The notes beneath the pieces are model-generated. The model searched no databases and was not told the origin of the DNA. It worked only from the letters and a program-made list of their open reading frames with translations. A program made the translations under genes and the position numbers. A stretch of DNA of 40,610 bases from Phycisphaerae bacterium (GTDB lineage Bacteria; Planctomycetota; Phycisphaerae; Sedimentisphaerales; Anaerobacaceae): NCBI GenBank assembly GCA_030619925.1, contig JAUXAL010000033.1, positions 1 through 40,610 on the forward strand. Direction: 5' to 3'. Positions 16,541-25,514 of this stretch are shown piece after piece (within the stretch, counting starts at the first letter, position 1; each line of letters opens with the position of its first letter).

Positions 16541-17563
16541 TCAACACTTTAATTCTTCTCGAATCAAACAGCCGTCACAGGGACAGAATGCGCGAATGTT
16601 CTCTTCGGGCGTGGCGGGCGGTACCTCACAGCCCGGCATTAAGATGAATTTGTCTCCGCCGGCCTTGAGACACTCCCTCGCAGCTTTGGCAACATCTTCG
16701 GGGCTGCCCTGCAATAAAACGGCCGAAGGGTCAAAATTGCCGCACAACGTAATCTCCGGACCGACGAGCTGCCTCGCTTGGTCAAGCGGAACCATCCAAT
16801 CAACGTCTATAATATCGGCACCGCTTTGGGCCATGTATGCAATATGATTCTTTATATTGCCGCAGATATGCAACTTGACGGCAGCACCGGCTTCGTGAAT
16901 GGCCGCGAAGAGTTTTTGCTCCAGAGGCAAAATATATTCTTTATACATATCCGGTGCGATAAGACCTGCCACCGCGTCACCGATTCCAATCATGTCGGCC
17001 CCGGCTTTGATTTGGGCAAGGGCAAAGGAAATTTCGTTCTGGATGATAATCCGGCCTGCCTCGACAAACATTTCCGGCTTATCTATCAGGTCCAGCATTG
17101 CACTTTCGACGCCCCGCAAGTCTGCGTACTCTGCCAGTGGGCCCTCCGCCCAGCCTAATACGCTGTGGGTCTGTCCGGCCTGGGCGGCCATCTTCCGCAC
17201 ACTTTCAATCCGCTGCTTCGTTCGTTCTGCGTTTTCAATATCGAGCGGTCTTACCCTTGATAGACAATCGTAAGTTTTTATCAATACATCTCTGGGTTTT
17301 CCGACGCCATCGGCGGGATATTCAAATTCCATCCCGTAGGCGGATGCTTCCCGCCAGGGGTCGCTTATAGCGCTTGCCTGGTCGAGATTAAACGCCCTTG
17401 TAACTGCAAGCTGTGCCTCGGCCAGCACATCCCCATCGAGGTAATAATCCCTGTAAGTACGACCAATGAAATTGGCTGCCCAGGCCATAAAGATGGGGGT
17501 GACAGCGGGACGGTCATAAGAAGTGCCCTTTAGAATTGCATAAATTCGCTCTTTCGGAGTCAT
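16541..17563 (-). CDS. Uroporphyrinogen decarboxylase family / methylcobamide methyltransferase-like protein
   Basis: 340 residues. It begins with MTPKERIYAILKGTSYDRPAVTP, typical of the URO-D superfamily members related to MtaA/MtbA methyltransferases. The putative zinc ligands are present: His and Cys in LHICGN and Cys in MPGCEVPPATP. ADMIGIGDAVAG and ADIIDVDWMVPLDQAR are family motifs. Such proteins move methyl groups between corrinoid proteins and thiols or demethylate O-methyl compounds; true haem synthesis is unlikely given the zinc site. It is cytoplasmic, and it is first in an apparent two-gene operon with the ADP-ribosylglycohydrolase family gene. No corrinoid protein gene is next to it. 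Confidence 0.82.
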   Translation of the reverse strand: MTPKERIYAILKGTSYDRPAVTPIFMAWAANFIGRTYRDYYLDGDVLAEAQLAVTRAFNLDQASAISDPWREASAYGMEFEYPADGVGKPRDVLIKTYDCLSRVRPLDIENAERTKQRIESVRKMAAQAGQTHSVLGWAEGPLAEYADLRGVESAMLDLIDKPEMFVEAGRIIIQNEISFALAQIKAGADMIGIGDAVAGLIAPDMYKEYILPLEQKLFAAIHEAGAAVKLHICGNIKNHIAYMAQSGADIIDVDWMVPLDQARQLVGPEITLCGNFDPSAVLLQGSPEDVAKAARECLKAGGDKFILMPGCEVPPATPEENIRAFCPCDGCLIREELKC

Positions 17564-17590
17564 AAATCAGCTCGATAAACCGGTTTCAAG

Positions 17591-17664
17591 CCATCCCCAA
17601 GCTCGTCCCAATTTTTCGGGACTCGCTTGAGGCTGCCACTCCCTTGGGGACACCTTACGGCGCC
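17591..17664. repeat. Repeat E followed by segment D
   Basis: CCATCCCCAAGCT ... GCTTGAGGCTGCCAC (17591-17639) recurs at 23904-23957 with a different central hairpin. The D segment (17641-17664, CCCTTGGGGACACCTTACGG...) is identical to the interior of element C at 8224-8247. Confidence 0.55.
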
Positions 17665-17822
17665 AGCAAATTAGATGTTACAGAATACTGGATTTTCGCG
17701 CTTTGGCCGATAAGTCCTATCGCCGGGCTAAACGCTCGATTTGGAGGATTTTAAGTGATAAAGACCGAAGATTCACGCACTTTATCTAATATTTCAGCCC
17801 AACGGTACGCTCAGGGCTCTGC

Positions 17823-17990
<168 letters not shown>

Positions 17991-18023
17991 TCAGGTGCCC
18001 TAATCCGCCAGTGACCGGATCAT

Positions 18024-19700
18024 CTATGGCGTTATCGCCCGGTCGTAGATGCGAACGTCATCGATCAGGCCGTAGAAGAAACCGGCAAGTTCAAGGGTTC
18101 TGCCGGCACCAACGTACAGACCGCTGTGTGAACCTACACCACGCACAACATTGGCAGTTTCGGGGGCAAGTGTAAAGCTCCAGATATCGCCTTTAAGCAC
18201 CTTAGCAGCCCTGCCGACGCCAACAACCTCGTCTATTCGCCAGTAGTAAGTCGTGCCCGGAGCAAGACCGCCCGGATAAGGAAATCCAGGAAGACCGACG
18301 GTAAAAGACGTCTCGGTCTGGTTGCTTCGGAACGTGCCGCCGGTGCCGTCATTCACATCGTCAAAATTGTCACCGAAGTACACATTGTGTAAAACCGCAT
18401 AAGCTCCCACTGACCACTCAAGGCTCACCCATGTATCCCGATGTATGGCACCGTCAGCCGGGTCGGGGTTATAGGCAGTATCGGTCGGAACCGTAAAGCT
18501 CCAGAGGTCGCCTTTCCACGGACTATTCGGGTCCAGATCATTGACCTCATCAACCCGCCAGTAGTAAGTCACCCCTCGAACAAGACCCTGCGGAAAAGCA
18601 GATTCAGGAGAACCAACAGCAAAAGACGTCTCGGTCTGGCTGTCTCGGAACGTGCCGCCCGTGCCGTCGTTGACATCGTCAAAATTCTCGCCGAAATATA
18701 CATCGTGTGAAACCGCACCGGCTCCCATCCTCCAGCTAAGGGTTGCCCATGTCTCCGGATGTGCGGCACCATCAGCCGGCTTGGGCTTATAGGCCTTATA
18801 AGGAGGTGCCGGAATATCAACTGTCCAAGATTCTATGGTGGTGAAAGGAGAATTTAGTGTTCCCTGCCAAGTATTAAATATTACCTCTGTCTCTGTTACG
18901 GTAACATCCATAAAAGTCTGCCAAGGCTCCGTGGATGTGGGATTTCCTGCATTTCCCACATCGACCTGCCAGGTAAACGTGGCCCAGTCGCCATCAACCT
19001 GTTTTGCATAATAATGGTGAGTATGGCAGCAGAAATACGCTATCACCTGTTCATCATTTAACAATTTCCAAAATCTATCTCTGTGAGCAGGGTATTGGTC
19101 CAGACTATCACCCACATGACGATATTCTGGATAGGCCGGTTCGTGACCAAAGATGAAGATAACCGGCTTGGTATTAGCCTCTAAATCGGCTACAAGCCAA
19201 TAATAAAGTTCATCCACTATATCTCCGCCCTTCACTGTATCGCTAACGCCATCATAGTATTGATTTAGTGCAACAAAATGCGCATTGCCATAGTCCCATG
19301 AGTATGTGGTTGTTTCGCAGCCTGCCGGGCCTTCGTTAACAATGTATGGAAGGCTGTAATAGGCATTGCGTATCCACTCCATAAACGCCGGTTCATCGAG
19401 TTCATGATTTCCTACTACCGGATACCAGACAACATCCTCACCAAATTGTAGTTTTAGAGAGGCATCGGTAAATTGGGGAGGCTCGAAGTCACCTGGCATA
19501 ATATGGAAAACACCTTCATCGATTATGTTCCTGCTCATTTCGTCCAACAGCCATTCCCAACGAGGAATGTTTTCCGGTTGAACCGGCCTGTGATCACAGT
19601 ATACTGTAAATCTAAAAGTCTCTGCACCGGCTAAGTTGCCAACAATACTCGCCAACAACACAATCAGTAAAACTTTCTTCCAGTAGTCTGCTCTTAACAT
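18024..19700 (-). CDS. Secreted metallophosphoesterase with two FN3-like modules and a truncated LamG tail
   Basis: 558 residues, ATG with GGAAAGGA upstream and a Sec signal peptide (residues 1-26, ending near NLAGA). The calcineurin-like phosphoesterase domain (30-275) shows PGDFE, VVGNHELDE, FGHEPAYPEYR and CHTHHYYA, which are the metal-ligand motifs. Two FN3-like modules follow, each with the pattern PADGA...W...VYFGENFDDVNDGTGGTF...YYWR.DEV...WSFT. The end is only the last 40 residues of a LamG domain (GLYVGAGRTLEL ... FFYGLIDDVRIYDRAITP). The first 110 or so LamG residues are missing with the frame intact, pointing to an internal deletion. Predicted to be secreted or surface-bound; the phosphoester substrate is unknown. 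Confidence 0.85.
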   Translation of the reverse strand: MLRADYWKKVLLIVLLASIVGNLAGAETFRFTVYCDHRPVQPENIPRWEWLLDEMSRNIIDEGVFHIMPGDFEPPQFTDASLKLQFGEDVVWYPVVGNHELDEPAFMEWIRNAYYSLPYIVNEGPAGCETTTYSWDYGNAHFVALNQYYDGVSDTVKGGDIVDELYYWLVADLEANTKPVIFIFGHEPAYPEYRHVGDSLDQYPAHRDRFWKLLNDEQVIAYFCCHTHHYYAKQVDGDWATFTWQVDVGNAGNPTSTEPWQTFMDVTVTETEVIFNTWQGTLNSPFTTIESWTVDIPAPPYKAYKPKPADGAAHPETWATLSWRMGAGAVSHDVYFGENFDDVNDGTGGTFRDSQTETSFAVGSPESAFPQGLVRGVTYYWRVDEVNDLDPNSPWKGDLWSFTVPTDTAYNPDPADGAIHRDTWVSLEWSVGAYAVLHNVYFGDNFDDVNDGTGGTFRSNQTETSFTVGLPGFPYPGGLAPGTTYYWRIDEVVGVGRAAKVLKGDIWSFTLAPETANVVRGVGSHSGLYVGAGRTLELAGFFYGLIDDVRIYDRAITP

Positions 19701-19731
19701 TTCTATGCTTTCCTTTCCGCTCCGTAGGGAG

Positions 19732-19830
19732 CTAACGCGCGAGCGTCTCGATTTCCGCTGCGCTCAGTGCCACATCGTAGATGCGAACGTTATGAATCAG
19801 GCCGGAGAAGCAGGTTCCAGGTTGCATAGC
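19732..19830 (-). pseudogene. C-terminal remnant of a LamG-domain protein
   Basis: The last ~30 codons read CFSGLIHNVRIYDVALSAAE and on to LAR, the standard end of planctomycete LamG proteins. Upstream the frame runs into the repeat element, so the rest of the gene is gone. Compare the intact LamG ends at 6310 and 22054. Confidence 0.7.
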
Positions 19831-19889
19831 TTTGACGGTGCCGGCGCAATGGCGCTTTACGCAGGCAGGTAGATACGGCATTTTTGGCA

Positions 19890-20164
19890 TTTCTTGACGG
19901 AAATTGGCTTTGATTGGCTTTGAATTGGGTTTGTTTTGGCTTTGTTTTTTCATAGCCCCTATCCGCATTTTTCTTCATATTCCTTTGTAAATACACACTT
20001 TGCATCAATTTTACCCTTTGGCAAATTGGGTTTGATTGGGTTTGAATTGGCTTTGAATTGGGTTTGTTTTCACCAAGTGTCCAATCGCTTTTTCTTTCAT
20101 AATTCATTATTACTAATGGCCTTACGTTCACTTGACTTTTTTGAAAATTGGCTTTGTTTTGCAT
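19890..20164 (-). repeat. 11-bp-period repeat element, copy 1 (MQNKANF type)
   Basis: Read on the minus strand from 20164 it begins ATGCAAAACAAAGCCAATTT and contains runs of CCCAATTCAAA. The open frame gives MQNKANFQKSQVNV, then WTLGENKPNSKPIQTQ, then a second, diverged round (KPKQTQFKANQSQF). Copy 2 at 40188-40458 has the same plan. Whether it is translated is unknown; no ribosome site is seen. Confidence 0.6.
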
Positions 20165-20270
20165 AAAAGTAGTCAAAACTTCGTAGTTTTTCCGCTATTT
20201 CGGCCTGATATGACAAAAAATCCCTGTTTTCCGGCGTTTTGCGAAACGATGGCAATTTGGGTAACCTCCT

Positions 20271-20368
20271 GATGTCTGTTATCTGAAGTCTGAAGTCTGA
20301 TGTCTGTTGTCTACGAACAACGAACTATGAACTATGAACTATGAACAACGAACTATGAACCATCCATA
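20271..20368. repeat. Heptad tract 6, 14 units
   Basis: Fourteen 7-mers in phase: gatgtct, gttatct, gaagtct, gaagtct, gatgtct, gttgtct, acgaaca, acgaact, atgaact, atgaact, atgaaca, acgaact, atgaacc, atccata. The unit changes from GANGTCT to ATGAACT at 20313 without losing the 7-base phase. Confidence 0.75.
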
Positions 20369-20552
20369 GTTAACTACATATTATACCACATTTATTATTA
20401 GAAATCAAGTGAAATCAAAGAATTGGAAAACCAGGCGCCAAGAGACATCTGACAGAAAATCCTGAGCCGGTCTAACACAAGGCGCTCTCAATCTTAAGCG
20501 CCCTATTTTGTGCCAACGCCCCGATTTCCTCTGGGATCATTGCTCTGTCGGA

Positions 20553-22004
20553 TTAGCGTACTACTACTTGAATGGAAAAGGTTTTCAGAGGTTCCACACC
20601 TTCTTCCCAGGGTCTATGATAGACGAGTTGAAGAGTCATCTGGCCTGCACTTATGGCCTTGAATCGAAAGATTTCCCAGCCACCCGCACCTACAAGCGGC
20701 GGCTCACCTGTCTCAGATGGCTTGAACTCTGCCTCGCCCATTTGCTCCAGATAAGACTCTTGGTTTTCGGCCTGTTCCCACCGATACCCGGTAGTGGGAT
20801 TTGATTCGAGCGTAACGACAAGAATCTGGCCTTGCTCAAGCTCAACTTGGCTGCCGGCATCGTTCGCATCTACATCCACTTCCATCGTCAAATGCTCGGC
20901 AAGGATGATCAGGTCATAGATATCTACGATACCGTCTCCGAAAGGTGGCGGGGCAATATCACACATCGGCTCATCTGTACCCCAGTGGTCAACCATGATG
21001 CAGATATCTGCACAGTCGACTACTCCGTCCCCGTTAAAGTCAACGACAAGAGAAATCGGTGGGTTATATTCTTCCACTGTTGAAGTAGGCGTCCAAGGCC
21101 AACATTGCACCGACCCCCCAATGGCGTAAATCTTCCCGTTCACCGCGCTGGTGGAGTGCAGAGACCTTGCCGTTGGCATGTCGGCTTTCCTCGTCCATGT
21201 GTCCGTCGCCGGGTCGTATTCTTCCACGGTGGAAAAGACAACTGTCATACCAGTTGCACCCCCAATGGCATATATCTTCCTGTCCACCACGCTGGTGGAG
21301 AGGACTTTCCTTCCAGTCGGCATATTGGCCTTCCTTGTCCAGGTATCCATCGCCGGATCGTATTCTTCCACGATCGAAATACCGGCTCCGACAACGTCAC
21401 CTATTACACCTCCAATTACATATATCTTCCCGTCCACCACGCTGGCGGCAGCCATGGACCTTGCGGTTGGTATATCGGCCTTCGTCGTCCACGTGTCCGT
21501 CGCCGGGTCGTACACTTCCACGCTCGAAGGCCAACCTCCCCCAGGAGCTGTGACACCACCGATGGCATATATCTTCCCATCCACCACACAGGTGGAAAGG
21601 AAGGTCCTTTCGGTTGGCATGTCGGACTTTCGCGTCCAGGTGTCCGTCGCCGGGTCGTATTCTTCCACAGTGGGAATTGATGCCTGCGCACTCGGTTCAC
21701 CGCCGATGACATAAATCTTGCCATTTACCACACCGGCGGCATGTCCACTTCTTGCGGTGGGCATGTCGGCTTTCTTCGTCCATGTGTCCGTCGCCGGGTC
21801 ATACTCTTCCACGGGCGAAAGATAGGCTCCGTACGGGGTTTTTCCACCACCGATGGCATAAATCTTGCCGTCCACTACGCTGGTGGAAAGACCAAACCTT
21901 GCGGTGGGCATATCAGTCTTCCTCGTCCAGGTATCCTCTGCCGCCAGATTCACATAAGCCGGACTCAATATCAAAATCAATACGAATGAAATTGTCTTTT
22001 TCAT
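20553..22004 (-). CDS. Secreted Kelch-repeat protein with dockerin-like segment and C-terminal chagasin-type (I42) inhibitor domain
   Basis: 483 residues, ATG with AAAGGAT upstream. Sec signal to about residue 21. Six Kelch repeats follow (DTWTRKADMPTAR ... VVDGKIYAIGG ... VEEYDPAT), expected to form a beta-propeller. A dockerin-like EF-hand pair is next (DFNGDGVVDCADICIM and FGDGIVDIYDLI). Residues from about 385 to the end form a chagasin-like domain: NPTTGYRW, GAGGWEIFRFKA and LVYHRPWEE are the three loops that block papain-type peptidases. It is secreted, and the inhibitor may control the bacterium's own or foreign cysteine peptidases. It lies 50 bases after its Kelch paralogue on the same strand, and the two share a leader motif. 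Domains firm, role inferred. Confidence 0.88.
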   Translation of the reverse strand: MKKTISFVLILILSPAYVNLAAEDTWTRKTDMPTARFGLSTSVVDGKIYAIGGGKTPYGAYLSPVEEYDPATDTWTKKADMPTARSGHAAGVVNGKIYVIGGEPSAQASIPTVEEYDPATDTWTRKSDMPTERTFLSTCVVDGKIYAIGGVTAPGGGWPSSVEVYDPATDTWTTKADIPTARSMAAASVVDGKIYVIGGVIGDVVGAGISIVEEYDPAMDTWTRKANMPTGRKVLSTSVVDRKIYAIGGATGMTVVFSTVEEYDPATDTWTRKADMPTARSLHSTSAVNGKIYAIGGSVQCWPWTPTSTVEEYNPPISLVVDFNGDGVVDCADICIMVDHWGTDEPMCDIAPPPFGDGIVDIYDLIILAEHLTMEVDVDANDAGSQVELEQGQILVVTLESNPTTGYRWEQAENQESYLEQMGEAEFKPSETGEPPLVGAGGWEIFRFKAISAGQMTLQLVYHRPWEEGVEPLKTFSIQVVVR

Positions 22005-22022
22005 CTTATCATCCTTTCAAAA

Positions 22023-22035
22023 ATTGTTAATATTT
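22023..22035 (-). promoter_or_regulatory. AAATATTAACAAT leader motif of the first Kelch gene
   Basis: On the minus strand AAATATTAACAATTTTT precedes the start codon by about 19 bases. The same 13 bases occur at 23791-23803 and 3312-3324, always just upstream of a secreted-protein start. Confidence 0.5.
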
Positions 22036-22053
22036 CGCTGTGCACAGCTTTAG

Positions 22054-23772
22054 CTATGGGCTTACAGCCCGGTCGTAGATGCGGACGTCATCAATCAGGC
22101 CGGAGAAGAAACTGCCTGCATCGAGATTCTTTCCAGCACCAATGTACAGGCCACCTTCCGAACTTTCTAAACCGGTCTGGGTGTCTTCAGCCACGGCGAC
22201 GCCGTCAACGTATAGGATTCGCTGGGAACCATCCCACACAAAGCCAACGCGGTGCCAGTTGCCATCGGTGATTATGAATTCTGATATTAGTGGCTGCGGG
22301 GCAGTCCGACCACCACCAGGACGTAATAAGCTGGTCCTAAGTTTCCCTTCGGATGGATCGGCCAAAAGCCAATTCGTACCGCCTGTTTGAGAGATGATGA
22401 CCTGGCCTGGAGTGGTGCCTTTAATCCAGGCAAAAACGCTGAACACCGCATCTGCCGGGTCAAGGATAAAGGGCGTGCTGACATAATCATCAATGCCGTC
22501 GAGCTGAAGTGCGCCATCTACATGACCACCGGTAGGCTGCCAGACGGCATCACCAAACACAACTGCATCGTTCACAGCAACACTGTCGTAGGCTATGTCG
22601 CCTTCTGTCTCGTCCAGCTTCCAGTACGCCACAGCGCCAGGATATGTCAGCAAATACTCAGCAAGTACGATCAGGTCCTGGACATCGACGATGCCATCTC
22701 CGAAAGGTCTTGGGCCGATATCATACAATGGCTCATCTGTGCGCCAGTGGTCGATCATCATGCACATGTCTGCACAGTCGACAATTCCGTCGCCGTTGAA
22801 GTCAACGACGAGAGGATTTGGGTCATATTCTTCTACCGTTACACACATTGGGCCAAGCCATGTACCCATATACCCCCCAACGGCGTAGATCTTCCCATCC
22901 ACCACGCTGGTGCGAACCCCACATCTTCCGGTGGGCATGTCGGGTGCTGTTGTCCAGGTATCCGTCGCGGGGTCATAGACTTCCACGGTGGCTAAACCCG
23001 GGTAGGGGGAGCTGCCTGGATGACCCCCGATGGCATAGATCTTCCCATTCACCACGCTGGTAGAAAGTCCACATCTTCTGGTGGGCATATCGGCCTTCTG
23101 GATCCAGGTGTCCGTCACCGGGTCATACTCGTGGACCTTCCCAAGGCCCCCATAGCCCCCAAACGCATAGATCTTCCCATCCACCACGCTGGTGAAACCG
23201 GCTCCTATTCGCGCTGGTATGTCGCCCTTCTGGGTCCAGGAGTCCGTGGCCGGCTCATACACTTCCACCGCTAGAATCGCCGTACCCCCAGAAGGGACGG
23301 AAGACGAGCCGCCAATGACGTAGATCCTGCCATCCAGCACGTTGGCGGAATGCCACCCTCTTGCAGTGGGCATCTCAGATTTCCTCGTCCAGGTGTCGGT
23401 CGCCGGGTCGTATTCTTCCACCGTCGAAAAAGTCTCTGCCCACGAATATGATCCTGAAGGGGATGCGCCGCCGCCGATGGCATAGATCTTCCCATCCACC
23501 ACGCTGGTCGATAAGCCCTGTCTTGCGGTGGGCATATCAGACTTCGTGGTCCAAGTGTCCGTCGCCGGGTCGTATTCTTCCACGGTACGCAACGCCTGAT
23601 AAACAGGTCCAGCACCCCCGATGGCATAGATCTTCCCGTCCACCACGCAGGTGGACAACTCCCATCTTCCCGTGGGCATGTCGGATTTCGTTGTCCAGAT
23701 GCCCTCTGCTGCCAAACTCACGGAAGCCAGGCCCAATGCCAAAACCAATACGAGTGAAATTGTCTTTTTCAT
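22054..23772 (-). CDS. Secreted Kelch-repeat protein with dockerin-like segment and LamG domain
   Basis: 572 residues, ATG with AAAGGAC upstream. Sec signal to about residue 21 (MKKTISLVLVLALGLASVSLA). Six Kelch repeats with IYAIGG-type strands follow, then the dockerin-like pair (DFNGDGIVDCADMCMM, FGDGIVDVQDLIVLAEYL) and a complete LamG domain (AVAYWKLDETEGDIAYDS ... GLYIGAGKNL ... FFSGLIDDVRIYDRAVSP). The first 360 residues are a clear paralogue of the neighbouring Kelch/chagasin protein; the C-terminal module was exchanged. It ends at RIYDRAVSP, the same point as the metallophosphoesterase. Predicted extracellular, binding to carbohydrate or the cell surface. First gene of an apparent two-gene unit. 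Confidence 0.88.
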   Translation of the reverse strand: MKKTISLVLVLALGLASVSLAAEGIWTTKSDMPTGRWELSTCVVDGKIYAIGGAGPVYQALRTVEEYDPATDTWTTKSDMPTARQGLSTSVVDGKIYAIGGGASPSGSYSWAETFSTVEEYDPATDTWTRKSEMPTARGWHSANVLDGRIYVIGGSSSVPSGGTAILAVEVYEPATDSWTQKGDIPARIGAGFTSVVDGKIYAFGGYGGLGKVHEYDPVTDTWIQKADMPTRRCGLSTSVVNGKIYAIGGHPGSSPYPGLATVEVYDPATDTWTTAPDMPTGRCGVRTSVVDGKIYAVGGYMGTWLGPMCVTVEEYDPNPLVVDFNGDGIVDCADMCMMIDHWRTDEPLYDIGPRPFGDGIVDVQDLIVLAEYLLTYPGAVAYWKLDETEGDIAYDSVAVNDAVVFGDAVWQPTGGHVDGALQLDGIDDYVSTPFILDPADAVFSVFAWIKGTTPGQVIISQTGGTNWLLADPSEGKLRTSLLRPGGGRTAPQPLISEFIITDGNWHRVGFVWDGSQRILYVDGVAVAEDTQTGLESSEGGLYIGAGKNLDAGSFFSGLIDDVRIYDRAVSP

Positions 23773-23790
23773 TTTACCGTCCTTTTAAAA

Positions 23791-23803
23791 ATTGTTAATA
23801 TTT
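23791..23803 (-). promoter_or_regulatory. AAATATTAACAAT leader motif of the second Kelch gene
   Basis: On the minus strand GAAATATTAACAATTTTTAA lies directly before AAAGGACGG and the ATG at 23772. Confidence 0.5.
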
Positions 23804-24077
23804 CAGGCCGCCCCCGCGTCTTCTTGTCCCGCTGCCCCGACTTGCGTCGGGAGACGCAGGGGCAGGCGAAGACAAGTGCAGGGGCACCTTTACCGGCCAC
23901 GGGCCATCCCCAAGCTGCGCCCTTCGGCTTCGCTCAGGGCAGGCTTGAGGCTGCCACCCGCCGCTTGTTTTGACGAAATTGTCCTAATTGAGCACCATTC
24001 CGACTTGTCCTCCGAAAAGCTTATTATTGATCTTTGTAAAACAAATGAAACTTATAAATTCACAGAAAACAACTCAG

Positions 24078-24153
24078 AACACCCCCAAAACAAGTTTGAG
24101 GGTGCCACCCTGGGTTCCATTAATAACGCAAAGCTCAATAGATGTAAGCATTA
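24078..24153 (+). repeat. Repeat A, uninterrupted copy
   Basis: AACACCCCCAAAACAAGTTTG is followed directly by AGGGTGCCACCCTGGGTT, TTAATAACG, CAAAG and AGCATTA. It is the reference state that shows elements B and C are insertions in the copy at 8079. Confidence 0.65.
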
Positions 24154-24314
24154 TAACATCTCCTCAGTCCTTTTCAAGAGAAAAACCGTCAAAAATAGCA
24201 TGAAATACCCGGATTGGCCTTCCAGGCAGAATTTATCTTTTACAAATTAGAGAAATGAGCTTGAGACTGCTGCTGATTCTGATAAAATGCTGAGTCCGTG
24301 AAAATTATGGGCGA

Positions 24315-24387
24315 CTCGTACTTCGCAGCGACCCGTCCTCCGCAGTAGCTTTGCTACGGAGGGCCTAAGCGCTGCTTCGCAGAGTAG
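24315..24387 (-). mobile_element. Repeat B, copy 2
   Basis: Reverse complement of 8103-8175 over its full 73 bases with only a few mismatches (for example TTAGGCC for TTCGGCC). Here it stands alone, outside repeat A, which supports independent movement. Confidence 0.65.
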
Positions 24388-24457
24388 TAGTTGCCTGTCA
24401 GTATTGCAGGCCAAATAAAGGATCCGTTAATAGCCAAATATATGGAGGATTATAATT

Positions 24458-25477
24458 ATGGTAAGAGTCGGCATTATGGGATTCGGGTTTATGGGACAGA
24501 TGCACTACAAGTGCTGGAAGGCCATCAAAGGCGCCCAAGTTGTGGCGGTATGCGACATAAATCAGAACATAGAGGAAGATACAAAAAAGGCAGTGGGAAA
24601 TATCGGAGACACGGACGAGGCGATTGATTTTGGCAGCTTTGAGCTATACACGGATTTCGACAAGATGCTCAAGGACGCCAAACTGGATGCGGTCTCGATC
24701 ACGCTGCCAACTTATCTGCACCCGGACTATTCGATAAAGGCGCTCGCTGCCGGAGTTAATGTCATGTGCGAGAAACCGATGGCACTGAATGTCGAAGGCT
24801 GCGACCGGATGATAGCAGAGGCGAAGCGCAGCGGAAAAGTTTTGCAAATCGGACACTGCGTTCGATTTTGGCCGGAATACGCCAAAACTAAACAGCTAAT
24901 CGATAGCGGCAAGTACGGCAAAGTCATTGCAGCGACGTTCCAACGCTTGAGCGCGACTCCAACGTGGGCAATAGACAATTGGATTATGGATGAAAAACGC
25001 AGCGGAGGAGCAGCCCTGGACCTGCACATTCACGACACGGATTATGTGCAGTATCTCTTCGGGATACCGCGTGCGGTTTGCAGCTCCGGGGCAAAAGGTC
25101 CAGGCGGAAACCTGGCACACATAGTTACACAGTATTTTTATGACGATAACAAAGCGGTGACCGCAGAGGGCGGCTGGGCGATGATGCCGGCGTTCGAGTT
25201 TGAGATGAGTTTTAACATTGTGATGGAAAAAGCAACGATTCTTTACGACCTGACGCGGGAGCCGATGTTTAAGGTTTGCCCGGCCAAGGGAGATGCGTTT
25301 ACGCCGGAGGTAGAAGAAGGGGACGGCTGGCTCCTGCAGATAGCCCATTTTGCAAAGGTGATTAGCGGAGAGAAAGCCGAGGCTGTGACGACGCTGGAGC
25401 AGTCGCGGGATTCGGTTAAAATCGTCGAGGCCGAAAAGGAGTCGGCGAAAAAGATGGAAAAGGTTTCACTTAGCTAA
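24458..25477 (+). CDS. Gfo/Idh/MocA family oxidoreductase
   Basis: 339 residues, ATG preceded by TGGAGGA. There is no signal, so it is cytoplasmic. The Rossmann motif is VGIMGFGFMGQMH, and the catalytic lysine is Lys106 in CEKPMALN. The C-terminal alpha/beta half shows GGAALDLHIHDTDYVQYLFG, where the histidines take part in sugar binding. It oxidises or reduces a sugar or cyclitol with NAD(P). It is first in a tight plus-strand set with a TIM-barrel isomerase/epimerase (37 bases on) and an MFS transporter (60 bases on), which fits uptake and conversion of one sugar. The substrate cannot be read from sequence. Confidence 0.9.
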   Translation: MVRVGIMGFGFMGQMHYKCWKAIKGAQVVAVCDINQNIEEDTKKAVGNIGDTDEAIDFGSFELYTDFDKMLKDAKLDAVSITLPTYLHPDYSIKALAAGVNVMCEKPMALNVEGCDRMIAEAKRSGKVLQIGHCVRFWPEYAKTKQLIDSGKYGKVIAATFQRLSATPTWAIDNWIMDEKRSGGAALDLHIHDTDYVQYLFGIPRAVCSSGAKGPGGNLAHIVTQYFYDDNKAVTAEGGWAMMPAFEFEMSFNIVMEKATILYDLTREPMFKVCPAKGDAFTPEVEEGDGWLLQIAHFAKVISGEKAEAVTTLEQSRDSVKIVEAEKESAKKMEKVSLS

Positions 25478-25514
25478 ACATAAAACAAAAAGGTTTTGAT
25501 TGGAGAATGGCACA

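Larger units (their letters stand above)
19701..20552. repeat. Intergenic region of LamG debris, K-P-N-S-N-P-I repeat element and heptads
   Basis: It contains a LamG C-terminal remnant (19732-19830), an 11-bp-period repeat element (19890-20164), an AT-rich stretch, heptad tract 6 (20271-20368) and a short stem GGCGCT/AGCGCC at 20481-20502 just beyond the end of the Kelch/chagasin gene. No intact gene is supported. Confidence 0.6.
23773..24457. repeat. Intergenic region of dispersed palindromic repeats
   Basis: It holds a large hairpin (23821-23877: CTTGTC..CTGCCCC / GGGGCAG..GACAAG with an inner CCCGACttgcGTCGGG), repeat E (23904-23957), uninterrupted repeat A (24078-24153) and repeat B (24315-24387). 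Open frames here are not gene-like. Confidence 0.6.

Noticed and set aside
21105-21714. Plus-strand open frames of 187-191 residues over the Kelch gene
   Set aside because: Their apparent internal repeats are the antisense of the Kelch repeats.
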